DNA of 64,000 nt from Burkholderia cepacia (lineage in GTDB: Bacteria; Pseudomonadota; Gammaproteobacteria; Burkholderiales; Burkholderiaceae): the NCBI RefSeq assembly GCF_001718835.1, contig NZ_CP013443.1, forward strand, positions 434,001-498,000, given 5' to 3'. The notes beneath the pieces were generated by a model, which saw nothing but the letters and a program-made list of their open reading frames with translations, had not been told where the DNA came from and did no database searches. Both the position numbers and the translations under genes were made by a program. This document shows, in pieces, positions 46,094-55,665 of this stretch; within the stretch, counting starts at the first letter, position 1, and each line of letters starts with the position of its first letter.

Positions 46094-46738
46094 ATGAAAG
46101 ACCGTCTCTTCGCAAAACTGTCTGGGGTAGTAGTGGCTTGCGGCGTGATCGCCGGTTGTGCAAGCCAGACGCCCACGCCGCCGAGCGCCGAGGTGTTCAA
46201 CAAGTCGCTGGCCGATGCGGACGCCGTGGCGAAGTCGGGCGACCAGGAACGCGCGCTGGGCCTGTACCAGGCGCTGGCGAAGTCGGATCCGACGCGCGAG
46301 GAGCCGTGGTCGCGCATCGCGCAAATCCAGTTCGCACAGAACCACTACGGTCAGGCAATCGTTGCCGCGCAGGAAGCGCTGCAGCGCGACGCGACCGACC
46401 GTCAGGCGAAGAGCGTGCTGGCCGTGGCCGGCCTGCGGATCGCGACGCAGTCGCTCGGCGAACTGCGTCAGGATGCGTCGCTCGCGGGCGACGCGAAGTC
46501 CGATGCGCAGGCGCTCGCGAAGCAACTGCGCGACACGCTGGGCGAATCGGCGCTGTTCCCGCCGGAGCAGCGCAGCGGGAAGGCGCGGCAGACGCGCCGC
46601 ACGGTTCACCGGGCGAAGGGGGCGGCCGCGCCGGCCGCCGAAGCCGCGGCGCCGACCGCGCCGGCCGCGAACGCGGCCGCGCCCGCCACCCCGCCGCAGA
46701 AGAGTGGCGGGGCGGACCCGTTCAGCGCGCTGCGCTGA
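46094..46738 (+). CDS. TPR-containing lipoprotein of the T6SS locus
   Basis: 214 residues. Signal with lipobox (VVVACGVIAGC), a helical repeat region (FNKSLADADAVAKSGDQERA, LGLYQALAKSDPTREEPWSR, IAQIQFAQNHYGQAIVAAQE) and a long Ala/Pro-rich C-terminus. It precedes tssB in the same orientation, a place it keeps in the related Burkholderia locus as I recall. Not one of the 13 core components; its role may be in the envelope part of the machine. Confidence 0.8.
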   Translation: MKDRLFAKLSGVVVACGVIAGCASQTPTPPSAEVFNKSLADADAVAKSGDQERALGLYQALAKSDPTREEPWSRIAQIQFAQNHYGQAIVAAQEALQRDATDRQAKSVLAVAGLRIATQSLGELRQDASLAGDAKSDAQALAKQLRDTLGESALFPPEQRSGKARQTRRTVHRAKGAAAPAAEAAAPTAPAANAAAPATPPQKSGGADPFSALR

Positions 46739-46783
46739 TCGGCACGACAACGACATGACAAACTGAACCTGGGAGCCGTCGAG

Positions 46784-47299
46784 ATGGCCAAGAAAGAAAG
46801 CATTCAGAAAAGCTTGCAGAAAATACGGCCGCCGCGCGTCCAATTGACCTACGAGGTCGAGAAGGGCGATGCGATCGAGGTGAAGGAACTGCCGTTCGTC
46901 GTCGGGGTCGTCGGCGATCTGGCGGGCCAGTCCGAAATCGAGCAGCCGAAGCTGCGCGACCGCAAGTTCGTCAACATCGATCGCGACAATTTCGACGACG
47001 TGATGAAGGCGATCGAGCCGCGTGCCGCGTTCCAGGTGGAAAACCGCCTGAGCGAGGGGGGCGGCAAGTTCGCGGTCGACCTGAAGTTCCGTTCGCTGTC
47101 GGATTTCAGCCCGGACGAAGTCGTCGAACAGGTCGAGCCGCTGCGCCGCCTGCTCGAGGCGCGCTCGAAGCTCGCCGACCTGCGCAACAAGCTTGCCGGC
47201 AACGACAAGCTCGAGGATCTGCTGTCCGAGGTGCTGAAGAACACGCAGCAGCTGCAGGAGCTCGCGAAGGGCACGGGCGGCGACAAAGACGGCGAATGA
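46784..47299 (+). CDS. tssB: T6SS contractile sheath small subunit TssB
   Basis: 171 residues: RPPRVQLTYEVEKGDAIEVK, LPFVVGVVGDLAGQ, KFVNIDRDNFDDVMKAIEPR and a C-terminal helix (LSEVLKNTQQLQEL). Forms the sheath with TssC. Fifteen bases separate it from tssC. Confidence 0.97.
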   Translation: MAKKESIQKSLQKIRPPRVQLTYEVEKGDAIEVKELPFVVGVVGDLAGQSEIEQPKLRDRKFVNIDRDNFDDVMKAIEPRAAFQVENRLSEGGGKFAVDLKFRSLSDFSPDEVVEQVEPLRRLLEARSKLADLRNKLAGNDKLEDLLSEVLKNTQQLQELAKGTGGDKDGE

Positions 47300-47314
47300 C
47301 GACGGAGTGTTGAG

Positions 47315-48805
47315 ATGAACCAGCAAACGGCTGCGGCCCAAGCGAGCGGCGCGGAATACGCCGCCGGGACTTCGCTGCTCGACGACATCGTCGAGAAGAG
47401 CAAGGTCGCGAAATCCGATTCCGAGCATGCGCGCGCGAAGGACCTGATCGGCGAACTCGTGCACCAGGTGCTCGACGGCACGGTGATCGTGTCGGACAAC
47501 CTGTCGGCCACGATCGACGCGCGCGTCGCGGAACTCGACCGCCTGATTTCCACGCAGCTTTCCGCGGTGATGCACGCGCCGGAATTCCAGCGCCTCGAAA
47601 GCACGTGGCGCGGGATGGACTATCTGGTCAAGGAAAGCAACACCGGCCAGACGATCAAGATCAAGGCGCTGCACGCACCGAAGCGCGACCTCGTGCGCGA
47701 CTTCAAGGGCGCGAGCGAATTCGACCAGAGCGCGCTGTTCAAGAAGGTCTACGAAGAGGAGTTCGGCACGTTCGGCGGCTCGCCGTTCGGTGCGCTGATC
47801 GGCGATTACGAGATCTCGCGCCAGCCGGAGGACATGTACTTCATCGAGCAGATGTCGCACGTCGCGGCGGCCGCGCATGCGCCGTTCATTGCGTCGGCGT
47901 CGCCCGAGCTGCTCGGCCTCGAGTCGTTCTCCGACCTCGGCAAGCCGCGCGATCTCGGCAAGGTGTTCGATACGGTCGAATATGCGAAGTGGAAGTCGTT
48001 CCGCGACGCCGAAGATTCGCGCTACGTCGGCCTGACGCTGCCGCGCTTCCTCGGTCGCCTGCCGTTCAATCCGAAGGACGGCCAGACCGCGGAGAACTTC
48101 AACTTCGTCGAAGACGTCGACGGCACCGACCACGACAAGTACCTGTGGTGCAACGCCGCGTGGGCGTTCGCTGCGCGCCTGACGGCCGCATTCGACGACT
48201 TCGGCTGGTGCGCGGCGATCCGCGGCGTCGAAGGCGGCGGCCTCGTCGAGGACCTGCCGACCCACACGTTCAAGACCGACGACGGTGAAGTCGCGCTGAA
48301 GTGCCCGACCGAAATCGCGATCACCGATCGCCGCGAGAAGGAGCTGAGCGACCTCGGCTTCATCCCGCTCGTTCATTGCAAGAACTCGGATTATGCTGCG
48401 TTTTTCGCCGCGCAATCGGTGCAGAAACCGAAAAAATACAGCACCGACAGCGCGAATGCGAACGCCGTCCTGTCCGCCCAGCTTCAGTACATCTTCTCGG
48501 TATCGCGCGTCGCGCACTACCTGAAGGCGATGATGCGGGACAAGATCGGCAGCTTCGCATCGGCGCAGAACGTAGAGACTTTCCTCAACCGGTGGATTTC
48601 GCAGTACGTCCTGCTCGACGACAACGCGTCGCAGGAACAGAAGGCGCAATTCCCGCTGCGCGAGGCATCCATACAAGTGTCGGAGATTCCGGGCAAGCCG
48701 GGCTCGTATCGTTCGGTCGCGTTCCTGCGCCCGCACTTTCAGCTCGACGAACTCTCGATTTCTCTGCGACTTGTCGCTGATCTGCCCAAACCGGCAAATT
48801 CATAA
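47315..48805 (+). CDS. tssC: T6SS contractile sheath large subunit TssC
   Basis: 496 residues, full length: LDRLISTQLSAVMHAPEFQR, LESTWRGMDYLV, GALIGDYEISRQPEDMYFIE and GLTLPRFLGRLPF, ending in VAFLRPHFQLDELSISLRLV. With TssB it builds the contractile sheath that ClpV later recycles. Confidence 0.98.
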   Translation: MNQQTAAAQASGAEYAAGTSLLDDIVEKSKVAKSDSEHARAKDLIGELVHQVLDGTVIVSDNLSATIDARVAELDRLISTQLSAVMHAPEFQRLESTWRGMDYLVKESNTGQTIKIKALHAPKRDLVRDFKGASEFDQSALFKKVYEEEFGTFGGSPFGALIGDYEISRQPEDMYFIEQMSHVAAAAHAPFIASASPELLGLESFSDLGKPRDLGKVFDTVEYAKWKSFRDAEDSRYVGLTLPRFLGRLPFNPKDGQTAENFNFVEDVDGTDHDKYLWCNAAWAFAARLTAAFDDFGWCAAIRGVEGGGLVEDLPTHTFKTDDGEVALKCPTEIAITDRREKELSDLGFIPLVHCKNSDYAAFFAAQSVQKPKKYSTDSANANAVLSAQLQYIFSVSRVAHYLKAMMRDKIGSFASAQNVETFLNRWISQYVLLDDNASQEQKAQFPLREASIQVSEIPGKPGSYRSVAFLRPHFQLDELSISLRLVADLPKPANS

Positions 48806-48875
48806 GCGAGTAAATCGCCCGGGCGGGCCGCCTGGGTAGGACGTTAAAACCACCTCTTTGGGGAGTCGAAGGGCC

Positions 48876-49379
48876 ATGTTACATATGCACTTGCAGTTTG
48901 GTAGTCCCGCGGTGAAGGGCGAGTCCGCGGACAAGGACCACCAGGGCTGGATCGAACTGAAATCGTGGGATCACTCGATCGTTCAGCCGCGTTCGGCAAC
49001 CGCATCGACCGCTGGCGGTCACACGATGACGCGTTGCGAGCACGGCGACATGATTTTCACGAAGGAAATCGATTCGTCGAGCCCGCTGCTGTACCAACAC
49101 GCTTCGGGCGGTACCACGTTCGACGAGGTGACGGTTCATTTCTCGCGCGCTGACGGTGAAGGCAAGCGCGTGCAGTATCTGGAAGTCAAGCTCAAGTACG
49201 TGATCATCTCGAGCATCGCCCCGAGCGTTCGCGAGGAAGGTCTGCCGCTCGAGACGTTCTCGCTGAAGTACGCAGCCGTGCAGTGGAAGCAAACCCAGCA
49301 GAAGATCGGCGGCAACCAGGGCGGCAACACGCAAGGCGCCTGGAGTCTGACGAAGAACGACAAGACCTACGCGGTCTAA
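48876..49379 (+). CDS. hcp: T6SS inner tube protein Hcp (TssD)
   Basis: 167 residues: MHLQFGSPAVKGESADKDHQ, GWIELKSWDHSIVQPRS, DEVTVHFSRADGEGKRVQYL and ETFSLKYAAVQWKQTQQKIG. Hexameric rings stack into the expelled tube. GGGGAG lies 10 bases ahead of the ATG at 48876. Its own leader may allow high expression. Confidence 0.97.
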   Translation: MLHMHLQFGSPAVKGESADKDHQGWIELKSWDHSIVQPRSATASTAGGHTMTRCEHGDMIFTKEIDSSSPLLYQHASGGTTFDEVTVHFSRADGEGKRVQYLEVKLKYVIISSIAPSVREEGLPLETFSLKYAAVQWKQTQQKIGGNQGGNTQGAWSLTKNDKTYAV

Positions 49380-49441
49380 GGTCGGTTGCGGCAACGGGGC
49401 GCTCGGCGTCCCGTTGCCGTTTTCGCTGTAAGTACCGGCCG

Positions 49442-49927
49442 ATGAAACGATTCGAACCCAGTTTTCTCGACAAGCTGTTCGACGACGAACCGCATCTGCC
49501 GGCCTCGGCAGCGATGCGGCAATTGTCGCTGGACGAGCTGAAGAACACGGTCGCCCGCGACGTCGAGGCGATCCTCAACACCCGTATCGCCCACACCGAG
49601 AACGAGCTGGCCGCGCTGCCGGAGTGCCAGAAGTCGGTGCTGACGTACGGGCTGAACGATTTTGCAGGGCTGAGCCTGGCGAGTCACTACGACCGCGCGT
49701 TCATCTGCAAGTCGATCCAGCAGGCCATCGCGCGCCACGAGCCGCGCCTGCAGCAGGTGCAGGTGACGTTCGAGCTGAACGAGCAGGCCACCAACGCGCT
49801 CTATTTCGCGATCCAGGCGCTGCTCGTCGTGCACCCGGCCGAGGAGCCGGTGAGTTTCGACGCGATGCTGCAGCCGTCGACGCTGCAGTATTCGGTCACG
49901 CGCGCACGCGCCGCAAGAATGCAGTAA
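49442..49927 (+). CDS. tssE: T6SS baseplate protein TssE (gp25-like)
   Basis: 161 residues: FEPSFLDKLFDDEPHLPASA, DELKNTVARDVEAILNTRIA, SVLTYGLNDFAGLSLASHYD and QQVQVTFELNEQATNALYFA. The gp25 lysozyme-like baseplate fold starts sheath assembly. It lies 62 bases after hcp. Confidence 0.95.
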   Translation: MKRFEPSFLDKLFDDEPHLPASAAMRQLSLDELKNTVARDVEAILNTRIAHTENELAALPECQKSVLTYGLNDFAGLSLASHYDRAFICKSIQQAIARHEPRLQQVQVTFELNEQATNALYFAIQALLVVHPAEEPVSFDAMLQPSTLQYSVTRARAARMQ

Positions 49928-50004
49928 ATCAAGCCGCCGAGCGGGCCGGACCGCCCGGTGACGGTTCAGGGTCCGGCAGGAAATATTGAGGTTCGGGGTC
50001 GTCG

Positions 50005-51840
50005 ATGGAAGAATTGCTGCCGTATTACGAGCGCGAATTATCGTTTTTGCGGCGCTATTCGCGAGATTTCGCCGAACGCTATCCGAAGATCGCGGCGCGG
50101 CTCGCGCTGTCCGGCGAGCATTGCGAGGATCCGCACGTCGAGCGGATGATCGAGTCGTTCGCGCTGCTCGGCGCGCGCATCAACAAGAAGCTCGACGACG
50201 ACTATCCCGAATTCACCGAAGCGCTGCTGGAAGTGCTCTATCCGCACTACCTGCGGCCGTTCCCGTCGTGCTCGATCGCGCAGTTCACGCCGGCCTCGCC
50301 GGGCCAGCAGACCGAGCCGGTCGTGATCGGTCGCGGTACCGAGCTGAAGAGCCGGCCGATCCGCGGCGTGCAGTGCCGGTTCCGCACCGCCTATGACGTG
50401 ACGCTCGCGCCGATCCGCATCTCGGAAGCACGCTACACGCCGGTGGCGCTCGCGCCGAGCGCGACGGTGCTGCCGTCGAACGCGACGGGCGTGATCTCGA
50501 TCACGTTCGAGTCGCTCGCGGCGCAGCTCGATCTCGGCGCGCTGAAGCTGCCGACGCTGCGCGCGCACCTGCACGGCGAGCAGTCGTTCGTCGCCGCGCT
50601 GACCGACTGCCTGTTCGTCAACGTGCTCGGCGCGTATGTCGAACCAGAACGCAACGGCCGCTGGACCGCGCTGCGCAAGCTGCCGATCGCGCACGCCGGC
50701 TTCGACGAGGACGACGCGCTGATCGACTACCCGGCGAAATCGCATCCCGCGTATCGCCTGCTCACCGAATACTTCGCGTTCCCCGACAAGTTCGATTTCG
50801 TCGACTTCGACATCGCGGCGATCGCGCGCGCGACGGGCCGCTGCCAGCGGGCGACGCTGCATCTCGTGCTGCAGGACGTGCGCAGCGATTCGCACGTCGC
50901 GCGGCTGCTCGAGCTGCTGACGGCGAGCCACTTCCGGCTGTTCTGCACGCCGATCGTCAACCTGTTCCGCCAGCACGGCGAGCCGATCCGCATCACGCAC
51001 CGCGCGGTGTCCTACCCGGTGATCGCCGAGGCGCGCCGCGCGTTCGCGTACGAGGTGTATTCGATCGATTCGGTGAAGCTCGTCAGGCAGCAGGCGCACG
51101 AGGAATCGGTGATCGAATTCCGGCCGTTCTATTCGCTGCATCACGGCGAATCCGCGCGGATCGGCCATTACTGGTTCGCGCGCCGCAACGACTGGGTCGC
51201 GCAGAAGAGCCCCGGTTACGAAACCGAAATCTCGATCGTCGACATCGATTTCGAGCCGACGTCGCCGCAGACCGACACGCTGAGCCTCGACCTCACCTGC
51301 ACGAACCGCGACCTGCCGGCCATGCTCGCGTTCGGGCTCGAAGGCGGCGACCTGTTCCAGGAAGGCGGCGCGCAGACGAGCGGCATCTCGATGCTGCGCC
51401 GCCCGACGCAGAGCGTGCGCTTCGAGCGCGGCCGCGCCGCGCACTGGCGGCTCGTGTCGCACCTCGCGCTCAATCACGTGTCGCTGGTTGCGCACGGCCT
51501 CGCGCCGCTGAAGGAAATGCTGACGCTGTACGACCTGCGGCGCACCGCCGTGTCGATGCGCCAGATCGACGGCCTCGTCGGCGTCGAGCAGCGCGGCGCC
51601 GTGCAGTGGCTGCCCGGCAAGCCGTTCGCGACCTTCGTGCGCGGCATCGAGATCCGCCTGACGATCGACGAGGAGCACTTCGTCGGCGCGAGCCTGGCCT
51701 CGTTCGTGCGCGTGCTCGACAGTTTCTTCGGGCTATACGTCCACCTCAACAGTTTCGTTCAACTAGTCGTCGTGTCGAAGCGCACCGGCGAGGAGATCAT
51801 CCGATGCAAGCCCCGGACCGGCGAATCGATCCTGGCGTAG
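50005..51840 (+). CDS. tssF: T6SS baseplate protein TssF
   Basis: 611 residues beginning MEELLPYYERELSFLRRYSR and including FAERYPKIAARLALSGEHCE, DPHVERMIESFALLGARINK and PHYLRPFPSCSIAQF. Forms the baseplate wedge with TssG. Its 3' end overlaps tssG by 37 bases. Confidence 0.97.
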   Translation: MEELLPYYERELSFLRRYSRDFAERYPKIAARLALSGEHCEDPHVERMIESFALLGARINKKLDDDYPEFTEALLEVLYPHYLRPFPSCSIAQFTPASPGQQTEPVVIGRGTELKSRPIRGVQCRFRTAYDVTLAPIRISEARYTPVALAPSATVLPSNATGVISITFESLAAQLDLGALKLPTLRAHLHGEQSFVAALTDCLFVNVLGAYVEPERNGRWTALRKLPIAHAGFDEDDALIDYPAKSHPAYRLLTEYFAFPDKFDFVDFDIAAIARATGRCQRATLHLVLQDVRSDSHVARLLELLTASHFRLFCTPIVNLFRQHGEPIRITHRAVSYPVIAEARRAFAYEVYSIDSVKLVRQQAHEESVIEFRPFYSLHHGESARIGHYWFARRNDWVAQKSPGYETEISIVDIDFEPTSPQTDTLSLDLTCTNRDLPAMLAFGLEGGDLFQEGGAQTSGISMLRRPTQSVRFERGRAAHWRLVSHLALNHVSLVAHGLAPLKEMLTLYDLRRTAVSMRQIDGLVGVEQRGAVQWLPGKPFATFVRGIEIRLTIDEEHFVGASLASFVRVLDSFFGLYVHLNSFVQLVVVSKRTGEEIIRCKPRTGESILA

Positions 51841-52904
51841 TCGACGCACTGCTCGACGAACCGCACCGCTTCGAGTTCTTCCAGGCCGTGCGCGTGCTCG
51901 AAGGGCTGTTCGCGCGGCAGGCGTCGGATGCACCCGGCGCGTGGCGGCAGGGCGACGTGGTCGCGCAGCGCATCGAATTCCGCAACACGCTGTCGCTCGG
52001 CTTTCCGCCGAGCGAGATCGAAGGTGCGCGCTCGTTCGACGGCGACGGCACGCAACTGAAGACGGACGAGCAGCGCGGCGCCGCGCTCGCGGCCGGCGAG
52101 CTCGGCCACGTCGAGCTGACGCCCGCGTTCTTCGGGCTGCTTGGCGGGCAGGGCGCGCTGCCGCTGCATTACACCGAGCAGATCGTCGCGCGCGAGCACC
52201 TGAAGCGCGACCATGCGGCGCGCGCATTCTTCGACGTGTTCTCGAACCGCGCGACCGCGCTGTTCTATGCCGCGTGGAAGAAATACCGGCTGCCGTTCCA
52301 TTACGAGCTCGATCGCGACGAACGCTATCTGCCGCTGCTGCTCGCGATCGCGGGCGTGCCGAGCGACGAAGTGCGCGACAGCCTCGCGGCCGGCGTGGGC
52401 GGCGTGCTCGACGAGGCCGTTGCCGGTTATGCGCTGGCCGCGCGGCACCGGCCGATGTCGGCGGCATACCTGCAGCGCACGCTGTCCGACTATTTCCGCG
52501 TGCCGGTGAAGATCGACCAGTTCGTCGGCAAGTGGTACGACGTGCCGCCCGACCAACTGAGCGTGCTCGGCGAGGTCAACGCGGTACTCGGCGCGACGGC
52601 GCTCGTCGGCGAACGCGTATGGCAGCGCGACATGCGCGCGCGGATCGTCGTCGGCCCGCTGTCCAAGCGCGACTACGAGGCATTCCTGCCCGGCGGCGCG
52701 CAGGCCGTCGCACTGGAGCGGATGCTGACGCTGCTCGCCGGCGTCACGCTCGAATACGAGGTGAAGCTCGTGCTCAAGCGCACCGAGGTCGGCGCGAGCG
52801 TGCTCGGCGCGGGCTCGCGGCTCGGCTGGGACGCGTTCCTGTGCACGCGCGACGCGCTCGAGGATCGCTCCGATGCGCGCTACGAACTGCACGTGATTCA
52901 CTGA
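51804..52904 (+). CDS. tssG: T6SS baseplate protein TssG
   Basis: 366 residues: LLDEPHRFEFFQAVRVLEGL, FRNTLSLGFPPSEIE, LTPAFFGLLGGQGALPLHYT, FFDVFSNRATALFYAAWKKY. The ATG at 51804 inside tssF gives the family start. Partner of TssF in the wedge. Confidence 0.96.
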   Translation: MQAPDRRIDPGVVDALLDEPHRFEFFQAVRVLEGLFARQASDAPGAWRQGDVVAQRIEFRNTLSLGFPPSEIEGARSFDGDGTQLKTDEQRGAALAAGELGHVELTPAFFGLLGGQGALPLHYTEQIVAREHLKRDHAARAFFDVFSNRATALFYAAWKKYRLPFHYELDRDERYLPLLLAIAGVPSDEVRDSLAAGVGGVLDEAVAGYALAARHRPMSAAYLQRTLSDYFRVPVKIDQFVGKWYDVPPDQLSVLGEVNAVLGATALVGERVWQRDMRARIVVGPLSKRDYEAFLPGGAQAVALERMLTLLAGVTLEYEVKLVLKRTEVGASVLGAGSRLGWDAFLCTRDALEDRSDARYELHVIH

Positions 52905-52956
52905 TTCACCGCTTCCGAACGACAACAAACACGCAATCGAACCTGAGATCGACGCC

Positions 52957-55626
52957 ATGAGCACGCCCCTGAAGACCCTGATCACGAAACTGAACCCGCT
53001 GTGCCGCCACGCGACCGAGCGTGCGGCGAGCGCGTGCCTGGCGCGCGGCCACTACGAGGTCGATCTCGAGCACCTGTTTCTCGCGTTGCTCGACGAAGCG
53101 ACGGGCGACCTGCCGCTCGCATTGCGCGCGAGCCGCGTCGATCCGCATGCGCTGCATGCCGATCTCGAACGCGAGCTGACGCGCCTGAAGACGGGCAACA
53201 CGCGTACGCCGGTGTTCTCCGTGCATCTGATCGCGCTGTTCGAGCAGGCGTGGCTGATCGCATCGCTCGATTCGCAGCTCGGCCGCATCCGTTCGGGGCA
53301 CCTGCTGCTCGCGCTGCTGACCGCGCCGGATCTCGCGCAGTTCGCGCAACGGATGTCGTCGCGGTTCGCGGAAATGAACGTGACGGACCTGAAGCACAAG
53401 TTCGACGAAATCATGGCCGGATCGAGCGAGGCCGAGCCGCGTCAGGCGGACGACGACGGCAGCGACGTCGCGCCGGCCACCGAAGGCTTTGCGCCCGCCG
53501 CCGGCCCGTCGAAGACGCCCGCGCTCGACACGTACACGACCAACCTCACGCAGCGTGCCCGCGACGGCAAGATCGACCCGGTGATCGGCCGCGAAGCCGA
53601 GATCCGCCAGGCGATCGACATCCTGATGCGTCGCCGCCAGAACAACCCGATCATGACCGGCGAGGCCGGTGTCGGCAAAACGGCGGTCGTCGAGGGCCTC
53701 GCGCTGCGCATCGCGGCCGACGACGTGCCGCCGCCGTTGCGCGGCGTCGCGCTGCACGTGCTGGACATGGGCCTGCTGCAGGCCGGCGCGAGCGTGAAGG
53801 GCGAGTTCGAGAACCGCCTGAAGAGCGTGATCGACGAGGTGAAGAAGAGCGCGCACCCGATCATCCTGTTCATCGACGAGGCGCACACGATCATCGGCGC
53901 GGGCGGCCAGGCCGGCCAGAACGACGCTGCGAACCTGCTGAAGCCGGCGCTCGCGCGCGGCGAGCTGCGCACGATCGCCGCGACGACGTGGAGCGAATAC
54001 AAGAAGTATTTCGAGAAGGACGCGGCGCTTGCGCGGCGCTTCCAGGTCGTGAAGGTCGAGGAGCCGAGCGAGCCGCTCGCGGCCGCGATGCTGCGCGGGA
54101 TGTCCGGCCTGATGGAAAAACACTTCAACGTGCGGATCCTCGACGATGCGATCACCGAGGCCGTGCGCCTGTCGCACCGCTACATCAGCGGCCGCCAGCT
54201 GCCGGACAAGGCGATCAGCGTGCTCGATACCGCGTGCGCGAAGGTCGCGCTCGCGCACAGCGCGACGCCGGCGGCGATCGACGACACGAAGAAGCGCATC
54301 GAGCGGATCGACGCGGAAATCGCGTCGCTGGAGCGCGAGGCGGCCGGCGGCGCGGCGCACGACGAGCGGCTCGGCGAGCTGCGCGGCGCGCGCGACACGG
54401 CGCTCGAACAACTGGCGAAGGACGAAGCGCGTTATGAAGCCGAGCGCGCGATCGTCGCCGAAATCACCGAACTGCGCGATACGCTCGACAAGGCACGCGG
54501 CCCGTCGGAAGACGGCCAGCCGGTCGACGTGCAGGCTGCCCGCGACAAGCTCGCCGAGCGCGTCGCGGCGCTGCACGCGCTGCAGGGCGGCGAGCCGATG
54601 GTGCCGCTGCAGGTCGACGGCCATGTCGTCGCCGAGATCGTCGCCGCGTGGACGGGCATTCCGCTCGGCCGGATGGTGAAGGACGAGATCGACACCGTGC
54701 TGAACCTGCAGCCGCTGCTCACCGCGCGCGTGATCGGCCAGGACCATGCGCTCGACGCGATCGCGCAGCGCGTGCGCACCGCGACCGCGAACCTCGAGGA
54801 TCCGAACAAGCCGCGCGGCGTGTTCATGTTCGTCGGGCCGTCGGGCGTCGGCAAGACCGAGACGGCGCTCGCGCTGGCCGACATCCTGTACGGCGGCGAG
54901 CGCAAGATGGTCACGATCAACATGAGCGAGTACCAGGAAGCGCACAGCGTGTCGGGCCTGAAGGGCTCGCCGCCGGGCTACGTCGGCTACGGCGAAGGCG
55001 GCGTGCTGACCGAGGCCGTGCGCCGCAACCCGTATTCGGTCGTGTTGCTCGACGAGGTCGAGAAGGCGCACCCCGACGTGCTCGAGATGTTCTTCCAGGT
55101 GTTCGACAAGGGCGCGATGGACGATGCCGAAGGGCGCGAGATCGACTTCCGCAACACGCTGATCATCCTGACGTCGAACGTCGGCTCCGCCGCGGTGATG
55201 CAGGCGTGCCTGAACAAGCCGGCCGAGGAACTGCCCGATCCGGATGCGCTTGCCGAGACGCTGCGCCCGCAGTTGTACAAGACGTTCAAGCCCGCGTTCC
55301 TCGGGCGGATGAAGGTCGTGCCGTACTACCCGATTTCCGACGACGTGCTGGCCGAGATCATCGAGCTGAAGCTCGAGCGGATCCGCCGCCGGATCGAGGC
55401 GAACCACAAGGCCGCGTTCGAATGGGACGAGTCGCTCGTCGACGCGGTGCTCGCGCGCTGCACCGAAGTCGATTCGGGCGCCCGCAACGTCGACCACATC
55501 CTGAACGGCACGCTGCTGCCGGAGATTGCGGGCCACGTGCTCGGCCGGATCGCCGACGGCGCGGCCATCGCGCGCATCGCGGTGCGCGCGGACGAGGCCG
55601 GCGAATTCACGTACACCGTCGAATGA
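52957..55626 (+). CDS. clpV: T6SS sheath-recycling AAA+ ATPase TssH/ClpV
   Basis: 889 residues. The N-terminal domain (MSTPLKTLITKLNPLCRHAT) binds the sheath. The first AAA module has Walker A GEAGVGKTAVVEG (about 235) and FIDEAHTIIGAGG. A coiled-coil middle (about 450-520) precedes the second module with GPSGVGKTETALALADILYG (about 625), NMSEYQEAHSVSGLKGSPPG and LLDEVEKAHPDVLEMFFQVF. It disassembles contracted TssBC sheath with ATP. Confidence 0.97.
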   Translation: MSTPLKTLITKLNPLCRHATERAASACLARGHYEVDLEHLFLALLDEATGDLPLALRASRVDPHALHADLERELTRLKTGNTRTPVFSVHLIALFEQAWLIASLDSQLGRIRSGHLLLALLTAPDLAQFAQRMSSRFAEMNVTDLKHKFDEIMAGSSEAEPRQADDDGSDVAPATEGFAPAAGPSKTPALDTYTTNLTQRARDGKIDPVIGREAEIRQAIDILMRRRQNNPIMTGEAGVGKTAVVEGLALRIAADDVPPPLRGVALHVLDMGLLQAGASVKGEFENRLKSVIDEVKKSAHPIILFIDEAHTIIGAGGQAGQNDAANLLKPALARGELRTIAATTWSEYKKYFEKDAALARRFQVVKVEEPSEPLAAAMLRGMSGLMEKHFNVRILDDAITEAVRLSHRYISGRQLPDKAISVLDTACAKVALAHSATPAAIDDTKKRIERIDAEIASLEREAAGGAAHDERLGELRGARDTALEQLAKDEARYEAERAIVAEITELRDTLDKARGPSEDGQPVDVQAARDKLAERVAALHALQGGEPMVPLQVDGHVVAEIVAAWTGIPLGRMVKDEIDTVLNLQPLLTARVIGQDHALDAIAQRVRTATANLEDPNKPRGVFMFVGPSGVGKTETALALADILYGGERKMVTINMSEYQEAHSVSGLKGSPPGYVGYGEGGVLTEAVRRNPYSVVLLDEVEKAHPDVLEMFFQVFDKGAMDDAEGREIDFRNTLIILTSNVGSAAVMQACLNKPAEELPDPDALAETLRPQLYKTFKPAFLGRMKVVPYYPISDDVLAEIIELKLERIRRRIEANHKAAFEWDESLVDAVLARCTEVDSGARNVDHILNGTLLPEIAGHVLGRIADGAAIARIAVRADEAGEFTYTVE

Positions 55627-55665
55627 GCGCGGCCGCGCATCACCCAGCATTGATGAACTGAAACC

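Noticed and set aside
46016..48736. 906-codon minus-strand frame
   Set aside because: Antisense to the TPR lipoprotein gene, tssB and tssC, which are certain. It is a GC-bias shadow.
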